From the NCBI GenBank assembly GCA_030734395.1, contig JAUZTG010000017.1, positions 620,001-684,000 on the forward strand: DNA of 64,000 bases, given 5' to 3'. Position numbers and translations under genes: made by a program. A model generated the notes under the pieces. The model searched no databases. It had not been told where the DNA came from and saw nothing but the letters and a program-made list of their open reading frames with translations. Below, piece after piece: positions 11,697-23,476 of the stretch (position 1 is the first letter of the stretch; every line of letters begins with the position of its first letter). This stretch comes from Sarocladium kiliense. Its lineage: Eukaryota; Ascomycota; Sordariomycetes; Hypocreales; Sarocladiaceae.

Positions 11697-12538
11697 GGTG
11701 GGCCAGTTGTGCTGCTGCGCTCTCTCAGTTTGAGGGACCTGTGGAGGGTGACGGGAAGGGCAATGGGAGAGAGGGTCAATCCTGCCACCTCGAGTCGGGA
11801 TCAAGACGAAGTACCAGAAGACGTCGTTCTGGCACGCTTCTGGTACTTCTACATGCTGTCCAATATTTACTTATCTTCTCCTAATCTTTCGACTTACAAC
11901 GTCTCAGCCGCCTCGCAAAGAGGTGCATGCATCGACCGCTGGTTCCACTCTTTTCATTTTCCTCTTTGGTCGATTTTCCATTTTGGGATGCGATGGATCA
12001 AAGGCATGAATAGTTCCGATTCTCCCGATTGACCTACCTTAGCCACGAGCTGTTACGGTTCACTGGCGCGGGGCCTGGAATGATCTAGCTTTGACTTTAG
12101 TTCTTGTGACATGAGATAAGCTATCTGACTCGAGGATATCTTCAGCTACTGTTGCGGGTTTGTGTCCCATGTTCCACAAAGGTCCCGATCTCCTTGAATA
12201 GATGGACCCTGATTGCAGAGACATGAAGATCCACAGCACTAAGGATTCTGTATCTAGAGCCGAGGGCTGAGATGGATATCCAGACTCCGATGCTGACGGT
12301 GGACAGACTGAGTTCACTCACAGCGCGGGAACGTGCTGTCTCAATTAGGAAAATGAACTCTGAGATTATATGCTATCACCACTGGTCGTTATCTCAGGTA
12401 TGAATCAGTGTTTGTGCTTCGTCGATTAATCGCTTGTAGTGTCTCTTCGCCCAAGCTGTAAAGAACGTCTCAACATTCATCGTGTGTTCTCATTGTTGTG
12501 TCCGCAATCCGCGTCAAGTCCGCTCCACCCTCGCCAAC
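11697..12538. promoter_or_regulatory. Bidirectional promoter with GATA-type sites
   Basis: 842 bases shared by the divergent aldehyde dehydrogenase and choline-oxidase-like genes. GATA-factor cores (TTATCT or AGATAA) occur at 11871-11876, 12114-12119 and 12389-12394. Similar cores lie at 14920-14925 and 15011-15016 before the permease. In fungi such HGATAR sites bind AreA-type nitrogen regulators, so nitrogen control of choline use is plausible. Such short motifs also occur by chance. Confidence 0.4.
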
Positions 12539-14229
12539 ATGAGTATCACGAACAAGCTCCCTACTGGCGATGCCGGTAAATTTGATTACATTATCGTGGG
12601 AGGTGGCACAGCTGGCTGTGTCATTGCAAGCCGCCTTTCTGGATACCTGCCGCATAAGCGAATCCTTGTGATCGAAGGCGGACCCAGCGATGTCGGCGAT
12701 ACCCGTGCATTGATCCTCAAGGACCGTACCCAAATGCTGGGGACCGAGTTGGATATGAGATATCCGTCAGTTGAGCAACCAATGGGTATGTGATGACATT
12801 TCATCGAGAAAGTCTGCCTGCTTTGATCGCTGACTGTCCTGTAATAGGCAACAGTCATATCATTCAGTCGCGAGCCAAAATTCTCGGAGGCTGTTCGAGC
12901 CACAACGACATGGTCTCATTCCGCACACCAGAGTACGATGCACATACCTGGGAGAAGCTCGGCTGTAAAGGCTGGTCTTTTGATATGTTCCAGCGGCTGC
13001 AGGGCCGTCTGCGCAATACGACACACCCACGTGCTCACCCTCACGACCAAAACCAGTTGAGCAAGGACTGGATCACATCGGTTCATAAAGGCCTTGACCT
13101 GCCGTATCTCAGCAACATTAACTCCGCCATAGATTCTGCGGGGGGCTTGACTGAAGCTGTGGGCTGGACTCCGCTCTCCTACAACCCTGACAACGGCTGG
13201 CGAAGCAGTGCCAGCGTGGCATACATCCACCCTATTCTTCGTGGAGAAGAGAAGCGACCGAACTTGGTGATCCTGACCAACGCATGGGTCTCTCGTCTGA
13301 ATGTACAAGGGGAGGTCGCAACCAACGTCGATGTCACTACCCAGGATGGCACGAAGCACACCGTTCACGCTGCTACGGAGATCATTCTTTGTGCTGGATC
13401 AATTGACACCCCTAGACTCATGCTTCTATCAGGCCTAGGGCCTCGACAGCACCTAGAGTCTGTCAACGTCCCCGTTGTCAAGGACATTCCAGGAGTTGGA
13501 GAGAACCTACAGGACCACCCATGCACCTTCGTCGTTTACGACCTTCACGAACAGGTCCCCAGCCAAACAGCCACGCACTCGGACGTCCTCGCCTTTCTCC
13601 GTCACAAACCTTACAATTGGGCTGGTGATGACGGGAACATTCCCGACATTGAACTGCATACATGGCAGCTTGACTGGTGTGACGAAATTGTAAGACTTGG
13701 CTATGAACGGCCAAAGCACCCGTTCTGCACCATGCCGGTCCTTCTACGCCCTCAATCGAAGGGTAGAGTTTATCTAAAGTCGAATAATCCAGAGGAGAAA
13801 CCAGCACTTGACTTCAAGTACTTCGAGGACCCCGATGGCTATGATGCAGAGGTTCTCGTTGCAGGCATCAAAGCAATCAGGAAGATTGCCGAAGCGCAGC
13901 CTTTCAAGAGTTGGATCAAGAGAGAGATTGCACCTGGGCCGAACGTTACCACGGATGAGGAGCTGGATAAGTATGCTCGTGCTGCCTCTCATACCATCTA
14001 TCACCCAGCCTGCACTACTAAGATGGGCGATATCGAGAAAGATCCCATGGCTGTTGTGGATTCAAGGTTGAAGGTCCGAGGTATTAGAAATCTTCGAATC
14101 GCTGATGCAGGTGTATTTCCGACAATGATCACGGTCAATTTGATGTTGACGGTGTTGGCGGTCGGTGAACGGGCGGCTGAGATGATCGCTGAGGATGCGG
14201 GTTGGACTGGGGCAACCTCTCGTTTGTGA
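12539..14229 (+). CDS. GMC oxidoreductase, choline-oxidase-like
   Basis: FAD enzyme of the glucose-methanol-choline family, 542 residues, in two exons (12539-12785 and 12848-14229; 62-bp intron). The ADP-binding motif YIIVGGGTAGCVIASRL lies near residue 20. GGCSSHN places His101 where bacterial choline oxidase carries its covalent FAD-linking histidine (His99); most GMC enzymes have GGSS.xN there. C-terminal catalytic residues are His468 in IYHPACTTKMG and Asn513 in MITVNLML, matching His466 and Asn510 of the bacterial enzyme in spacing. One oddity is that the residue two after the FAD-linking His is Asp, where the bacterial enzyme has Ser. With an aldehyde dehydrogenase head to head and a choline-type permease downstream, oxidation of choline to betaine aldehyde and betaine is the best guess. 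Another alcohol substrate remains possible. Confidence 0.85.
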
Positions 14230-15203
14230 AGAAAAAGAAGAAGATAAATGAGATGAGGGGAAACAAAAGAAGAGATCAAGAATCATATTTTGTCATCATT
14301 TGTTACGTCAGCCCTGTACCTTACTTGCTTCGTCTTCCAAGAATAAGAGTACCATACGTACAAGGTAGATGCCACTCTGTCTCCCCATCAGTCAGCTGCT
14401 GAAAACCATCCATTGGCTTTTATTGTGATCACATTTTCTGGACCTGAATCTCAGGATAGAGAAGTTCACTTAGTTGTCTTAGTCAGACATGTTCTCTACC
14501 TCTACAATGCCAACAGTTTAGGGTAGTCTATTTTCTGGGCTTTGTCTTCTGCAGTCACTTACGTACAGGGTGATGTATAACCACATCATGTGGAGTGTTT
14601 GTCTCTGCTTGGGGGTCTGCCTGCATATTGAAGCACTGACTCAATGACGCCCAGCAATACAGGAAAGTTTAATTGTTCGTCTAGCTACTCAGTTCCTCTC
14701 CAAGACTGGAGCAGGAGCTGATACCATGGAGTTCTAGACCTTGGCCCAGGGCTCCGCTGCGAACGTCTATCTCTACGACAAACACCTCGGTTAATAAGCC
14801 CATCAGCCCTCAAGGTCTAGCCCCCATTCCCCAAACTATGGACCACTAGCCTGAGGCTTCTTGGAGCTTTCCATTATCCTAAACGGGACACATGGTGGAG
14901 CTGCAGGCCTGTGCAACCCTTATCTGCCTGCATTTCCTCTTTAGGATAATCGGAAAAGCGGACCCTGCATCTTCCCCACGGGGTCCGATGTTCATGTTTC
15001 CCACGCTTCCTTATCTTAGACGAACGGAACCAATCAAGAACCAGGAGACTGTCGTCTAACCAAGCATCATGCAGCGACATGCGTCTCTATATCTGAGCCG
15101 CATCACCGCCGTGAGATCCACGCGCAGGACAATATAGCACGTCGGCTTTGTGCTTCCTCAGTCTTCGCGAAATTTGGATGTCCCGCTAGCCACACCCCGG
15201 ATC
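14230..15203. other. Intergenic region, promoter of the permease
   Basis: About 970 bases between two plus-strand genes. Two TTATCT sites (14920-14925 and 15011-15016) lie within 300 bases of the permease start. No supported gene; short open frames only. Confidence 0.5.
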
Positions 15204-16962
15204 ATGACTCAACGCAGCTCCTCCAATGCCGCCAAGCTCGATGCTTTTGAGCTCGAGGCCGCTGGCTACACCCAAGCCATGCCTCGTCAGTTTTCTATCT
15301 GGTCTCTTGGAGCTCTCTCTTTTACCTTGACCTGCACCTGGCTTGGGTCCGGAGCGTCGATTGGCCTCGGCCTGACCGATGCTTCCGGTGCAGGAGCCTT
15401 GTGGTCTCTGCTTGTCGCTGGAGTCATGACCCTCATCGTATCTGCCGGTATGGCAGAGTTGGCCTCTGCTTATCCTGTGGCTGGAGCACAATACTACTGG
15501 TCTTTCATGGTAGCTCCCGAGAAGTACAAGCCGTTTGCGTCATATCTGTAAGTGCGGAAATGCGGAAGAGAAGATATGGATGATATTTCTAACAGTCGTC
15601 CGTTAGGAACGGGTGGATGAGCATCCTTGGATGGTGGCTAGCCATCGGCTCAGTGTCCAACTTTGTCGCCTCCATGATCCTGGAAATAGCCTCGGTGTGG
15701 TATTCCTTCGAAACGCAACGATGGCAACTGTATCTGATGTACGTCGCTGTCATCTGGCTGTCCGTGGCAATGAATATCCTGGGCTCTAGGCTGTTGCCTT
15801 ATTACAGTCAACTCATCTTTGTGCTTTCCGTCATCACTCTCGGTTCAACCATCATAGCGCTATTTGTGATCGCTCGGCACCACCACGCGTCACCGTCGTT
15901 CATGTTCACGGATACTACTACTCAGACTGGATGGTCAAATGAGGGCTTTACCTTTCTGCTTGCGGTCGGCAACGCTGTTTTTGGATACATGGGAAGTGAC
16001 TGCGGTGCCCATCTGTGCGAAGAGATTGCGAATCCCTCGAAGAATGTTCCTAAAGTCATCATGCTTCCGTTGGTAATGGGCTTGCTCACTGCATTCCCGT
16101 TCGCAGCCGCGCTGATATACTCTATCAAAGATCTTCCGGCCGTACTCGGCGCAGGAATGCCTCTATTGGAGATCTACTACCAAGGAACAGGCTCAAAGGT
16201 CGCGGCGTCAATATTGCTTTCCTTCTTCGCCTTCTGCATGTTTGGCTGTGTGGTGGCTGTCGGTAAGTTTACACTGGCTGATCGGGAAGAATAATCTGAC
16301 GAGACATAGGTACAACGGCTTCTCGGACGATCTGGGCCGTGTCTAGAGATGGAGCGATGCCATTTTCTGGGCTCTGGAAAGTCGTGCATCCAGTCTTCAA
16401 CATGCCTGCTAATTCGATGCTCCTCACTGGAACCTGCGTTACGGTAAGTCGCTAGGTTTTGAGACACGCAATGAAGTGACTAATGTTGGAGCAGCTTTAC
16501 GGCCTGATTTTCCTGGGCTCAACAACCGCATTCGCAGCCATGGTTAACGCTACTATTCTGTTTCTCCAGACCTCATGCGTTATTCCGCAAGCCATCCTCC
16601 TTTTCCGAAACCGTGAAGAAGTTCTGCCTGAGCGTTACTTTAGCCTTGGAAAGTTCGGCCCAGTGTTCAATGCTGTCTCTGTCGCTTGGGTGATCTTCAT
16701 GGATATCCTCTTTTGTTTCCCTGTATTCAGACCAGTCACACCCGAGAACATGAGCTACGTCTCCGTTGTCCTCGTTGGTCTGGTATCAATTGTGATCATA
16801 ATATGGTTTACGACGAAGAAAGGGAAGTTCACAGGTCCCAACATCAATATGGAATTGATGCATGAGAGGCGGCGAGCTGCTCTACATGCCAACCTCGACG
16901 GTGTTGAGGTAGAACAAGTCTTGGGAAAAGGCCAAGCGGAAAGTGAGGCCAAGGAAGTTTGA
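15204..16962 (+). CDS. Choline/amino-acid permease (APC superfamily, HNM1-like)
   Basis: Plasma-membrane transporter of the amino acid/polyamine/organocation superfamily, 533 residues, in four exons: 15204-15547, 15607-16262, 16310-16443, 16495-16962. The introns are 59, 47 and 51 bp and every junction keeps frame. About twelve hydrophobic segments are seen, beginning at FSIWSLGALSFTLTCTWLGS. Family landmarks are GMAELASAYPVAGAQYYW, the helix-5/6 EEIANPSKNVPKV block after MGSDCGAHLCEE, and SRTIWAVSRDGAMPFS. These are shared by the HNM1 choline permease and GABA/amino-acid permeases of fungi. The position beside choline-oxidase-like and aldehyde-dehydrogenase genes favours choline or a related quaternary amine as substrate (inference). 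The substrate cannot be read from sequence. Confidence 0.88.
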
Positions 16963-17801
16963 GATTAGAATTTTCAAGTCATGTCACATCCAGATAAAGA
17001 CAATTCTCTGTCTTCATTGCTAGAACTTGCTGAATGGTGATCGCGAAGTATCATTTGGAGTGCACCTTCACCAGAACAGTTCCGGCGCTGGTGTCGCTGG
17101 CCAGAACCACAAATCCACCACTGTGTCTTTCAGTCAGAGTCGTATTGCTGCGGGTGATCCCTTTCTTCAATCGCCGTGAAGAGGTATCAGAACTCCAGTC
17201 ACCTGGCCTTTGTACTGTAATTGTGGCGTCAATTTATCTCTCTGTTTAGACGCTCAAGTCGGCATGTTCCTCTGAGAATGATACGAAAGAAAGATCGCGC
17301 GGAAGCTGAGGCATAATGCTACGCACAGAGCTGGGGACAAGGATCATCTATGATATCTATCAGCATTAGCATGATATCTGCTGCAAGCGCTCAAGTAGTG
17401 GATGGCGATTTCTTGAGGGTTTTCTCGGTCATGGACGGCTCAGTGGGTCAACATGATAAAGGCTCGCCGGAATATATTCCGACAGTGCTCAGCCGCTCCA
17501 CTGGAACCGAGCTGACCATCTGTCTCCACTGCAAGTGTAGTCGGCGCCTTTAGGCTTGCTCAGTTATGTGTCGAATGTCCAAGAATGGGCTAAGTCTCTT
17601 AGTTGGAAAGATAACGAGATGCGGGGAAGCGCAGATGGGCAGAAGCGATCGCTCGTCTGGTCCAGGTCTTGGGAATCACGTGGCTGTCCATGCACTGCTC
17701 GCTCTCGTTCTCTGATTGAAGGCAAGCTTCTGGTGGCGTAGTTCTTGCCCATACTCTATCGCATCGGCGAAGCTCCCTCGAAGTTATAATAGACCTCAAC
17801 A
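16963..17801. other. Intergenic region, promoter of the Zn2Cys6 gene
   Basis: 840 bases between the permease and the regulator, both plus strand. Only short open frames on both strands; no recognised gene, RNA or repeat. Confidence 0.5.
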
Positions 17802-19860
17802 ATGTCCCTCTGTTATAGTAACAGCGATCAGCCATTGGTCAACATGGAGAGGATCGCGCAGCTTCCGAGGCGACGGGAGGCTGTTGATTGCTTCAACTGT
17901 TCCTCTTCATGTCGGCCTTGTGATAGGACTCGGCATCGCTGTAACACATGCGCCCAAACATCTGAGATTTGCGAAGGCTATCCTCGAGAGCTTCAATGGC
18001 TCACCGGCGTCACGTCGAGGGGGAAACAGAAAGGCCGGTCCCTGAGCATCCAGCCTTCGAGCCAGATATGGGAGTCAACCACTCCTACCAATCACACATT
18101 TGTTTTCAAGCCAGAGAAGCCGCAGAGAGCGAAAAAGCAGACAACCCGGAGCCCTCAGACCCGCTCGGCTCACAAGGCGATCGCTCGACAATTTCAACGG
18201 CGTACGGGCGGCGAACAGTGCCCTGTTGAACGGTGCCCGGTTGAAAGTGAAGCACATTTCGCGTTCATTGAGACTCCCTCAAATCGCGCGGATTCGACAG
18301 CTGCAGGTGGATGTGACTCTGCTTCATTCGAGGATGTATTTGGTGACCTCGACTCATCGTTGATGGACCAATTCTCGAACAGCGACGACAGCATGTTCCT
18401 TCTACCGTTGTCGCCTGATTCACTCTGGCAAGGCGATGCCGGCGAGCTTCTCTTGTTAGGAAGCGAGTCTCCGCTTATGACCCCTTCCTCCATATCCTCA
18501 CTGCCAAACATGGCGCCATCGCAATTACTCACATTCTGTAAGTAACCCATGGCTCACCGTCGCGAAACATGGCTAACGTTGACCCCTCGTAGATGATACT
18601 GAGCTGTGCGCCCTACCATTGACCTTTGACTTTCCTGCAAATCCCTTTCGTTGCAAGACAGAAAGCTCACCGCATCTGGTGCATGCTGTCATTGCAATCT
18701 CGATTCAACATCTCAGCCGTATGAGCGACACAGCGCATGAAGGTGTGTTGTCCCATCAAGTAACGACATACAAAAGGTCTGCGACAGATCTGTGTACAGC
18801 AGCTCTACAGGCAATTACGAGACAGTCGAAGAAGTCAGTGCTGGATAGCATACTCGTACTGTTTGCCTTAGATGTGAGTCAATGGTTGAACCAAATCATG
18901 TTTCTAGTATCGTCAGTTTGTTGACCTCGCCCTCCTAGACACTGATTTCCTCCGCTGGTCCGTGGAATGCGCGCTTGAAAGATGCTTATCATAAGATCGA
19001 GTCTATGGGCGGAGCAGATGCTGTGGCTTCATCCCCCTATGCACAAGCGCAGCTGAGCATGTTCGTTTGGTAAGTACTGATCTCCGTGCTCAAAAAAATT
19101 GCAACTGACCGCAGAACGTAGGTGGGACTGTATCATCGCTCTGCTGTCACGCTCAAGGCCCGTCCTCCCAAACTCCTACTTCGAGATCGCGCTTTCGTAC
19201 AATGACGGCCCGCCGTGGGATATTCACGTGTTATGTGGAGTTCCGAAAGAACTGTTTCAGTACTTCAGGGAGCTGATTCAGTTGGCAAGCGAGAAAGAGC
19301 AAATTTCACAAATGAAATACGCCAAGTTCGATACTACGCGGGTATACGAACTGGAACAGGCCATCCAAGAATACACTGCGGCAGTGTTCAGACCCCAGGA
19401 CTCAATAGACGACACGACGGACGGTGACGAAATGATCCATACCTGGCACGACTATTGCAACGCGAGCAATGCTTGGAAGTACGCCCTGCTGCTGTACCTC
19501 GCTCGTGTTCTCAAATGGGACAGAACTGGGGCTTCCCGATTACCCGAAGCTACGTCTCTTTCGAGGTTGATCCTGGACAGTGTACGGTCCTGCAGACCCG
19601 AATCATCATTACGCAAACAACTCCTCTTTCCTCTCTTCTTAGCTGGCTCAGAGTCTATGGATTCCTATTCGAGGAAATTCGTGAAGGAGTACTGCGAAGA
19701 ATGGTATCGGAACTCTAGGTATACCATGTTCATGGAGGCTCTCGAACTCTTACAAGACATCTGGGCACACAAGGATGTGAAGAAGGATGACTACAGCATT
19801 TGGTGGGGTGGAGTGATTGGCAACAGACAGCTGCATGGTTCTGGTATTTTGCTTGGCTAA
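17802..19860 (+). CDS. Zn2Cys6 transcription factor next to the choline genes
   Basis: Fungal binuclear zinc-cluster regulator, 628 residues in four exons: 17802-18537, 18593-18873, 18939-19069 and 19122-19860 (introns of 55, 65 and 52 bp). The cluster is near the N-terminus with cysteines at 30, 33, 40, 47, 50 and 57 (CX2CX6CX6CX2CX6C) and the following CEGYPRELQW typical of the class. Residues 58-130 are basic, then come acidic Ser-rich stretches (DSASFEDVFGDLDSSLMD). The C-terminal two thirds look like the Fungal_trans_2 helical domain (LTFDFPANPFRCKTESSPHL, HAVIAISIQHLSR). Another in-frame Met at residue 15 could be the start. The same orientation and proximity suggest it may regulate the adjacent permease, oxidase and dehydrogenase genes, but nothing in the sequence proves it. 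Confidence 0.85.
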
Positions 19861-22800
19861 ACGGCTTTCTAGTAGAGATATGGGCTGTCATGTTTTATTA
19901 TCACGTTCAGAATGTGTTGAAGCGACCGAAACTCCCTCTGGAACCGGGCTGCTGCCTTTCAGTCCGCAACAGCAGGCATCATCTGAGATTGTTGTGGCAC
20001 GTAATAGATTCTGAAAGTAATATAAACTTTGCCGTATTTGGCAATTCTGGATCGTATATCGGGGACCTTCCGAGCTCTGGAAAGCTGCTTCACGTTCAGG
20101 CAGAGGTGAAATAGAGAGACCCTTGGAAGAGCATCGACTTTATCCTGCAGTCTCGGAAGTGCAGCCATGATGCAAGGCGGCTACTGCCCAGCCTCCCCGA
20201 AGGTGGAAAGGCCCACGGGGCGAGGCGGACTAGGGCAGACATAGGTTCCTCTTTGCTTATGGTGTGGCACAAGGCCTTAGACGGTTGGATAAAGGAGTGC
20301 ATAACACTCGCGACCACAGTGCAGTACATGAGCCGGAATACCCTGGAAGCTGGCTGCCACTCCTCACTGGCTGGTAACCAAGCAGACGATGGGGTTACGT
20401 TCGGATGCTTGTTCCTGCATCAACGCAACCCTCCCGCGTGGGTTACTGAATCCTTCGATACTCTGACGTCCGTTGGAACGAGTCATTGTCTGGTCAGATC
20501 ACTACAGCCAATGACAAGGTACAGACTTACTAGCCAAAATGAATCTAGACCGTTCGTGACTTTCTGACCTTTCGGCTCGTTCAAGATGACTGTGCCACCT
20601 AGCCGCGCCTCTCGTGTGCGGCGGCTCCTCCACCGCTCCCCGCGATGGCTTCTGTATGGACACGGGAGAAGTAGCCGAACCAAATTTGTGGAGGTGCGCA
20701 GTTCTGCCGAAAGTTCTACTTCATGGTTCTTCTGTGTTTACATGTGAGTAAGTCATCGAGTGACTGTGTGTGTGTGTAAGATAGGGGCGCGTAACGGACA
20801 TCTCCTAGGCGAGCCAAGGCCTGGAAACCCGCAACGGCTGTGCAGGGCGTAAGCACGAAGTTGTGAACCCGAACTTTTCGCCGTTTCTGCACTCACTCAG
20901 CTGAGCGCCGCCATGCAGTGGTCGTCCCGCGCTTATGTCTTGGTCGTAACTTTTAGGTTTCCTGCTAGGGTGTTTAGGTGTGTGTGAGTGGTTCGTGAAG
21001 AGGGCCTATAGGAATACTAGGTTAAGAACATGCATCCCGTCAAGGCTCACACGTAAGCCAACCTTGTTTTCCGAGTCTGTCTCCGATTCAACCTATACGA
21101 CGGGCGTAGACCAACCCACCTTCGGCACCGTCGGGGGAAGGCCCTGGTCTGATGGGGTCTACTATCGTCCATCCTGCAAACATGGGCGAAAGCGCTCTTC
21201 AATACCCTGGTCAGCATGAGAACCCTTGGTACCACTCCCGGACGCCTCGCAGCAAGCCTCACTGCGGATCTTCCCCACGCCGTGCTCGGGCCGTCTCCGC
21301 CGTCGCTGAAGCCTAGAGGGTATCTTGCTGACCTGCAAGGGAGTCAATTTGAGTGGACACAGTCAGGCATGTAGATTGAATGACAGGTACTCCGTAGATT
21401 TGGGGAAACAAGAAAGTGGGCACCATGATGGATCTACCGCCCTCTGGCTGGGTCGACGATGATCCTTCGAGCACACAATACCAGCGGCGCAGAGGGGGGA
21501 CCTTTCCCAAGCGAGACTGCGGGGTGTTCAGGGGTCAAAACAAGACGGGGATTGGATTTGGACTAGGTAGTCGATGCGAAGGATTCTGTCTTGCCGATGT
21601 GATTACCCCGTTGCGAAGCAGGTGAGAAACTTGGAGCTAGTTCTTCTGGACAAGCGCGTACACACGTACACGCCCAGACAAGTTGGCGCTAGAGAAATGT
21701 CGCGGTCAAAGCCGAAGAACGATTCCGAAAGAAAGAGGCGTCGAAGAAAGGGTCTCATTCGGGAAACACGGCTTCGGTGGTAATATATGTCATATACTGA
21801 ACGAAGTCTCTTTGGGACGAATGCCAACCAACCGGCAGTGAACCGATATAGCCAACTACCGAAAAAGGTCCTACAGCGCATAGACGGCCAGCCAACGAAC
21901 AGGAAACGAGCGCGACGCTGGGCACGTGTTGGGCGAGGGCGAAAGCCACGAGATCAGGCGCGCCCCCAAGTCCCTTGCAAACCCCCCGGACCCGCCAAGC
22001 CTCGGGCCGCAAGCCCTCTTTTGATTCACGCAATACAGGAGACCCGGATGATCGAGATTGGGGCTGGTTCTGTGTGGATATGGCTCTGGGGTGTGGGAGG
22101 GGAATTCGGGGGAAGTCCGTGTCCGAGAGGCGCAATGGGGCGAGGATCTGAAGGCCAGAAGCTGTTTGTATGCAACTGCAATGTATATGTATGGGGGAGC
22201 GAGTTGAATGAGGTGGTAATGCATGGGGATCAATGGGGCCATGATCCATCATGCCATGGCTTGGGGATGTGACTTTAGCCAGGCACGCGGGTCGTGGGAT
22301 CAGCCGCATGGATTGCAGGAGACGAAGCACCACGTTTTGGGTATGTTCGTAATGGGATTTTCCTCTACACTATCTTTGGCCTAGAATGAGAGTCGAGGGT
22401 GTTATGGGTCGAGTGTTTAGTGGACAAGTGCGCTTTAACCCGGACCAGCTACTGGAAGATCAGCTCGTTGCTAGCCTAACAGAGGAAGAATCCAGGCTAT
22501 AGCCGTGTTTCTTATGGCGATTTCGCGTCCCTATTCAAGCGTCAAGCGTAATTAGAGACGGAGAAAAAAGAAGACGCAGGGCCAAGCTTCCTTCCAAGCC
22601 CCTCCCTCACAGCAGATTAGGCGATCATCCTATGTGCGAAACGCTCCGGCCATCTCGTTAATTTAGCCAGAATGCACGCGCTGACTTCCTCGGGATTCCG
22701 CTGCCTTGCGTGCCTCTTGATCTTCCGCTCCAGTGCCAGTATCCGTGCCAATGCTTCTTTTTTGCACACGTTCTCACTATCGATTCATGGGCGCTGCATG

Positions 22801-23179
22801 CAAGCTGCAGAGATGCATGTAACCCCCCCACGATGACATGAGATGAGCAGACGAGAGACGGCAAGCTGACCGAGTCGCGTCAAATTCCTTGCTTTAGGAA
22901 TCAGCCATTGACGAACGAGGCGCGAGGACACGCGGGATAGTTGCTCGCACACCACCCATTCCCCTTATCCGAACTCCCACGGGCACCCCCATTGCACCCT
23001 GCAGTCTGACGCCTTGGTAGTGCAAGGGTCAACGAGGGTGCGTGGAGTTCCACCTTTTACTCTCTTCTTCTTCTACTTCGACCTATTTGTTTGTTTGCCT
23101 TGCAGTCGTGCCCCAGTCGTTGGCTGGAGATCCTCCCCCGATGTACGAAGGAATACGATGCATGCCTCCCCTTAGTAGC

Positions 23180-23200
23180 CGGCTCCGGCTGCCGGAGCCG
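23180..23200. promoter_or_regulatory. Perfect CGG/CCG inverted repeat upstream of the AA7 gene
   Basis: CGGCTCCGGC at 23180-23189 and GCCGGAGCCG at 23191-23200 are exact reverse complements around a single T. The site lies 277 bases before the AA7 start. Zinc-cluster activators bind inverted CGG/CCG half-sites, and several plant-cell-wall regulators are of that class, so a regulatory site is plausible. It could also form a hairpin. Confidence 0.45.
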
Positions 23201-23355
23201 TGGAAGATGACCTTCCGCAATGAGTGCCTCCTATAGATGACATGACATGACAGGCGTGTATAGTGAGCGGGAGTGGATAAGGCGAGCAGTCATTTTGCGT
23301 TTGTACCTTTTTTTCTTCCCTCCTCAGTCATCCGCCGGCGCGGGCTGGACGACGA

Positions 23356-23365
23356 TATAATAAAA
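23356..23365 (+). promoter_or_regulatory. TATA box of the AA7 oxidase gene
   Basis: TATAATAAAA about 112 bases upstream of the ATG at 23477, followed by a pyrimidine-rich leader (CTCTCATCTCTCCTCC). This arrangement is common for highly expressed secreted-enzyme genes of moulds. Confidence 0.55.
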
Positions 23366-23476
23366 GCTTGATCCCGCCCGCCAACAACTCTAATGCTCTT
23401 ACCTCTCATCTCTCCTCCTCAACCATCCGCGCTCCTCCTCTTTCATCTTCTACTATCCTCATCTTCACCTTCCGTC

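Larger units (their letters stand above)
19861..23476. other. Long gene-poor intergenic region
   Basis: 3.6 kb, the longest gap in the window. Overlapping open frames occur on both strands at 21755-22333 (minus) and 21787-22272 (plus), with no family resemblance, and a (TG)n run lies near 20766-20778. No transposase, reverse transcriptase or terminal repeats were recognised, and there is no obvious RIP-like AT enrichment. The last 300 bases are the promoter of the AA7 gene and hold a perfect inverted repeat and a TATA box, listed separately. Confidence 0.5.

Noticed and set aside
21755..22333. Overlapping open frames on both strands (192 and 161 codons)
   Set aside because: No family resemblance, no splice-linked partners, and opposite-strand overlap suggests chance in GC-balanced DNA.
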